Translations under genes and position numbers: made by a program | Part shown: piece by piece, positions 60,321 through 64,000 of the stretch | Layout of the letters: each line of letters begins with the position of its first letter | Position numbering within the stretch: the first letter of the stretch is position 1 | The notes under the pieces: generated by a model | Told to the model about the DNA's origin: nothing | Seen by the model: the letters and a program-made list of their open reading frames with translations, nothing else | Database searches by the model: none | NCBI GenBank assembly: GCA_947095585.1 | Contig: OX352763.1 | Coordinates: forward strand, 17,595,462-17,659,461 | Length of the DNA: 64,000 nucleotides | From: Nephrocerus scutellatus | Lineage: Eukaryota; Arthropoda; Insecta; Diptera; Pipunculidae | Direction of reading: 5' to 3'

Positions 60321-60687
60321 ATCATGGTGCAGTAATTTATTGTAAGAAAATAATTCTCTCGAAACTGTTGATAAGGTATAAATATTTCATACCCATAATT
60401 GAAAAGTATATAGAGTTACCGGCTATACTGTTATAAGTGAATAATAAGTAATCACCAGTGTAAATTTGTGAACTGTGTTGTTAATTAAAGTTGTAATTTT
60501 GTAAAAATCATGGTGCAGTAATTTATTGTAAGAAAATAATTCTCTGGAAACTGTTGATAAGGTATAAATATTTCATACCCATAATTGAAAAGTATATAGA
60601 GTTGCCGGCTATACTGTTATAAGTGAATAATAAGTAATCACCAGTGTAAATTTGTGAACTGTGTTGTTAATTAAAGTTGTAATTTGT
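60321..60687. repeat. Tandem duplication of a 186-bp unit in the divergent intergenic region
   Basis: 60321-60506 and 60507-60687 are near-identical. I count two substitutions (TCTCG/TCTGG and TTACC/TTGCC) apart from the junction. Each unit has ATCATGGTGCAGTAATTTAT, a TATAAATATTTC box and TGAATAATAAGTAATCACC. It could be a minisatellite or a duplicated promoter-like segment. Confidence 0.95.
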
Positions 60688-60692
60688 GAACA

Positions 60693-61695
60693 AACGGCTA
60701 AACAACGGTACGTCCGGCATTCGATTTGGCCTTCTTGACACCCCTCACCGTAAAGCCCTAATTGAGCAGATTGCGAAAATCGCCATCTTGTTTGGAGGCG
60801 ACGCCCCGCATTTTCTAAGTATTTATAAGGAGGTGTGGGGTTTAATTGGTATCATACGAAAGGTAATAAAAATACCTTCCATTTAAAAAAAATAGAACTC
60901 CCCTCGACGGAGTAAGAGCAAAAAACAGACTTTTCCATATTAGTGTAAAAAGGGGCGTGCTTAAAAGTGGGTGGGGAAAAATATTGGTATCAAATGCAAG
61001 GTGATAATTAGGTCTACGCAGCCATGCTATTCTTAAGGGCGTGGCTCAATTCTAGCGGAATCGCGATCAGTGTATATTGCGTTTATATGCAACGTTATCT
61101 AAAAATGGTTACCCCATACCATATGCTGGCCGATACCATATTATGCTTACCCCATACTTGACGATTGCAAAGCCTTGCCAAACATAAAATAGTAGTAGGC
61201 TGGGTGCGAGTTCACCAAGAATGCAAACTCCAGCCTGGCGAATAATCACCTACTTCGCATTGGGGGCAGTTATCAAAGCACCGCGCTAACTGGATAAGCA
61301 TTTAAGGTAAGGATTTTAGGTAAAGCGCAAGTTCACCCCGAACTTAGTAGGTAATATTTTTTACTTCATATTTCTATTCTTTTTTATATTAATAATTAAA
61401 TACAAGTCTAGTTTCAGTGAAAACAACAAAAATTCGCTGCCGATGTCGAGGCCGTTTTAAATCCTTCTCAAGACAGTTTTTAGATATAAAACCGTGTCGT
61501 GTTAAATTTTGATAGTCAGGAATTTTCTGCAGTTTAAGCGGTGCATCCCTGTATCGCACCGTTCTCACCTAAAATTACGTCGGAGGCTCGGACTAAAATT
61601 TGAGCACGGCTGGAAATAATAAGCCGCCACGCCAATACATCAAAATCTTCATTGGTATTTTAATTTGAAATTTTTCGTTGGAACGAAAGCACACA
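60693..61695. promoter_or_regulatory. Upstream region of the plus-strand ODAD4-like gene
   Basis: This is intergenic DNA before the ATG at 61696. A 66-codon frame starting near 60686 has no recognised family. No core promoter could be assigned with confidence. Confidence 0.35.
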
Positions 61696-62937
61696 ATGAC
61701 CGAGCCGTGGAAGAAAATAGCTTGGAGCGAGGACATCGAACAAATAATTTACCGCGAATGGGGTCTTTTCTATTCGCGCAAACAGCAATTGGACAATGCC
61801 GCCCACTACTACAATAAATCGTTGGACATCAAAGATGACGACCCGAAAGCACTCTCCTATAGAAGCAAATGCAAGCGGCATATTGCTCAGACGGAGGGTG
61901 CCCTCGACGATGGTTTGGCAGCAATGGGTAGGTCATTAAAAAAAATCATTCTTTCTGACTTCCACCTTAGCATGTCATCTCTAACAATAACAGCAATCGA
62001 AGATCAGAATCAGCACACAAATCTGGAAGTATGTGATGCGATGTATGACTTGAATCAGTTTGAAGAATGCAAAATGACGCTGCACAACAGCAAGCGGAAG
62101 TTCTTGGGGAAAAAAGTCGGTGCTTTCAATGATCGTCTAACTGTGGTAGGTGTGATGGGTTGCATTTTTGGTACACGTTGGTGATGGTGATCTGTCCACT
62201 TTCTCACAGGTTGAGACGAACTTCGATGACAGCGTTGGACCGACCTTTTTACCATTCATATTGCGGAATGAAAAAAAGATTCCAACAGCTTTTGAGAAAT
62301 TGGCTCGCCGTACAAATGTAGATCCCAGACCAATATGGAAAGTCCTAAAAGAACAGGAGAAATGCGATGTTCTTAGCATTTTGGAAAAGGAGGTGTGACC
62401 TTGCCAGAGAAGCGTAACGTCTAGCATAATTCTCATCTCGCTCCTCACTTCTTTGTTTGTGCTTTTAAGGAAGTCTTTCTGTCGCCATGCGAAATTGCCA
62501 GACGCCGAAGGGCGTTCAAAGTTTTCAATCAAATTTATTTCAATAAAAGTTGGAGTGATTTTCTCTTCCTGAAGGATCTGAAAACCAATCCAGATCTGTT
62601 GCTGCCGCAGTCGAAAAAGAGTACACCGTTAATGAAGAATCTGACTAAAACTAAATACGATGTAGCCTTTAAATTTCTGGTTAGTTCATCTGCTGCATAT
62701 CTTCACCAGATAATTTTGGAATTTGGAAAGCTTTTCTTTTTCTTTAACCGATTACGATAGAGAATGCTTCACGCTCGATGTCCTTTGTATACGAAAACAT
62801 TCCACAAATGTCCAGACAAGAAAGTCTGCGAAAAACAAAAACAGGATCACCTTTATCGCGTCCAATATCAAACGCGCCGTTATATGCTGGCTGTTTTGAG
62901 AAAAATCAAAAAACTGCGAGAGTCTCGGAAGATTGAG
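61696..62937 (+). CDS. Odad4: ODAD4/TTC25-family paralogue, first five exons (continues past the window)
   Basis: Exons are 61696-61927, 61994-62145, 62210-62392, 62470-62679 and 62761-62937. Their lengths (232, 152, 183, 210, 177) equal those of the minus-strand copy exactly, with identical phases, and no stop or frameshift occurs in 318 residues. It opens MTEPWKKIAWSED with the same TPR core (REWGLFYSRKQQLD, KSLDIKDDDPKAL). Residue identity by eye is roughly 70-85 percent depending on exon; the best is exon 5 (RMLHARCPLYTKTFHKCPDK). ATG at 61696 is preferred because it aligns with the paralogue's start and has the context CACACAATGACC; an upstream in-frame TTG is not used. The last donor, GAG before GTGAGATC at 62938, expects a sixth exon like 55739-55444, which I do not find by 64000, so it presumably lies beyond. 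Intact frame under divergence suggests a functional gene. Confidence 0.85.
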
Positions 62938-63470
62938 GTGAGATCCTGGAATCGTATTTCTAGTTAGCCAATTACCTCCCAGACTATTACAGGCTATGCA
63001 ATGCCTGCCGTTTTTTTTGTTGTTCTTACAATTTGTTTGCCTTTAGGCCTTTTGAATGCTGCGCACTTTTTATACGATTCCAGACACATTAACAAACCAC
63101 AGGAAACAGACCTAAACTGGTACCAGTTTGAAAGATTATTGTGGTAAAATTGTAACAGTTCATCAATAGAGCAAGTTGTTAATTTTAATGAATATAATGT
63201 CTAAGAAGAAAGTTAAGAGGAAGTCTTAACAAAAAAAGCCAATTGTCAACGTTTCTTAAAAAAGTTACCGCCAACCAACCAACCAAAACCAACCTGATCA
63301 CCAGAAATCAGGAGTTATTCCCCACCTACATTTAATGTTTTTCGTGATGATAATCTTACCAGACCTATAATTGACTCTCCTTGAAAGGCATCCTGCTGGC
63401 CACCCACAATGGCCTAGACTCATCTCTCATTGCTATTTTTTCGTTCGACTTTAGCTCGACTTTGTTTCAA
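62938..63470 (+). other. Start of intron 5 of the plus-strand paralogue
   Basis: It begins with a good donor (GTGAGATCC). No exon homologous to the paralogue's sixth exon (MGDY...TYQEPD region) was found here. Confidence 0.5.
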
Positions 63471-63630
63471 TGAAAATAACACTCGCCCAGAGGTCCCTGT
63501 ACATTATCTGTTGTTACATTAAATCGGTCAAACCTATCAAATCTTACCAACTTGCTATCGATGCCAATGACCTAATTATTGACTCTTCTGACTCCCTTGA
63601 CGACATTCTTATTTTCGGCGACTCTCATCT
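63470..63630 (+). mobile_element. LINE endonuclease fragment interrupted by a SINE
   Basis: The plus strand reads LYIICCYIKSVKPIKSYQLA, then IDSSDSLDDILIFGDSHL at 63498-63630, the apurinic-type endonuclease segment ending in the GDFNLP box (here GDSHL). Sequence after the SINE (63865-63960, NSTEFNQFMNPC) continues the same domain. Confidence 0.8.
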
Positions 63631-63850
63631 GGGCGCCGTAGCTCAGTAGATAAGTGCATGGCTTCTGAGCAGAACGATCGTGGTTCAAATTCCAGTAACA
63701 CCAAAAGTATTTTTCACTGTGTCCCACCGCTCGCGAATGTCTGACAAACGTCCGAAAGTAATAAATTCAATGCAAAAAATATACATGCGCAACACAAATG
63801 GACGCGAGAAGCTAGGCTTTGGACCACAACGGTCTGTCGCCCCGAATGTA
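63631..63850 (+). mobile_element. tRNA-derived SINE inserted in the LINE fragment
   Basis: It starts GGGCGCCGTAGCTCAGTAG, has the anticodon-loop-like CTTCTGA, an altered box B GGTTCAAATTCC, then CACCAAAAGTATTTTTCACT, GTGTCCCACCGCTCGCG, CTGACAAACGTCCGAAAGTA and the end GGTCTGTCGCCCCGAATGTA. It is the only copy in this window on the plus strand, and about 45 bp of the body are deleted compared with the 22.3-kb copy. Confidence 0.88.
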
Positions 63851-64000
63851 AATTAATCTATCTCAACAGCACTGAATTCAATCAATTTATGAATCCTTGT
63901 TCATCGCTTTAAACCTTAATTTGCAAGTCTTCCCTCGGCTTTGATTCCATATTTTTAAAGTGGATATCTTCTTATCTGAAAACACCTCTTCATAGCTTTC

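Noticed and set aside
61678..61695. Alternative upstream start for the plus-strand ODAD4-like gene
   Set aside because: The in-frame codon there is TTG; the ATG at 61696 aligns with the start of the paralogue and has a better context.
62146..62184. Reading through introns 1 and 2 of the plus-strand paralogue as one 168-residue protein
   Set aside because: Intron 1 happens to be open, but GT-AG boundaries match those of the minus-strand paralogue exactly and the intron-encoded residues have no counterpart.

Overview
This window is eukaryotic nuclear DNA, almost certainly from a cyclorrhaphan fly. The A+T-rich sequence, compact GT-AG introns, fly-like start contexts (AACACAATG) and abundance of decayed insect-type LINEs, Tc1/mariner elements and a tRNA-derived SINE all suggest this. 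A tephritid fruit fly is my best guess, but that is inference rather than something the sequence proves.

Most of the window is non-coding and heavily invaded by old transposable elements. I could build four host gene models. (1) On the plus strand, 48345-51351 is a five-exon gene for a 501-residue type I membrane protein of unrecognised family. It has a signal peptide, an acidic Ser-rich ectodomain, one membrane span and a short cytoplasmic tail. (2) On the minus strand, 59621-53887 is an eight-exon gene whose exons splice in perfect frame into a 566-residue TPR protein of the ODAD4 (TTC25) family, an outer-dynein-arm docking protein. (3) On the plus strand, from 61696 onward, a paralogue of gene 2 is arranged head-to-head with it; its first five exons have exactly the same lengths, and the rest should lie beyond the window. 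(4) On the minus strand, 37465-31743 is a less certain three-exon gene of unknown function, whose splice phases agree and whose long first intron holds LINE debris.

Region by region: 1-20 kb is intergenic DNA with LINE fragments on both strands, including a 290-bp triplication (2.4-3.25 kb), a nearly contiguous LINE (9.4-11.7 kb) and a 113-bp satellite-like array (18.1-18.7 kb). 20-30 kb holds SINEs, minisatellites and a mariner-type remnant. 30-38 kb holds more LINEs and gene 4. 38-44 kb holds SINEs, tandem arrays, a decayed Tc1 element (40.9-41.5 kb) and a LINE 3' half. 46.2-47.5 kb is a near-complete but broken mariner-type transposon. 48-51 kb is the membrane-protein gene. 53.8-63 kb is the duplicated ODAD4-like locus, with LINEs in its introns. 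The window ends in a LINE endonuclease fragment interrupted by a SINE.

I found no CRISPR array, no operon and no functional tRNA or rRNA gene. The only genes with an evident functional relationship are the two divergent ODAD4-like paralogues, which share a 2.07-kb intergenic region and are presumably involved in sperm axoneme assembly.
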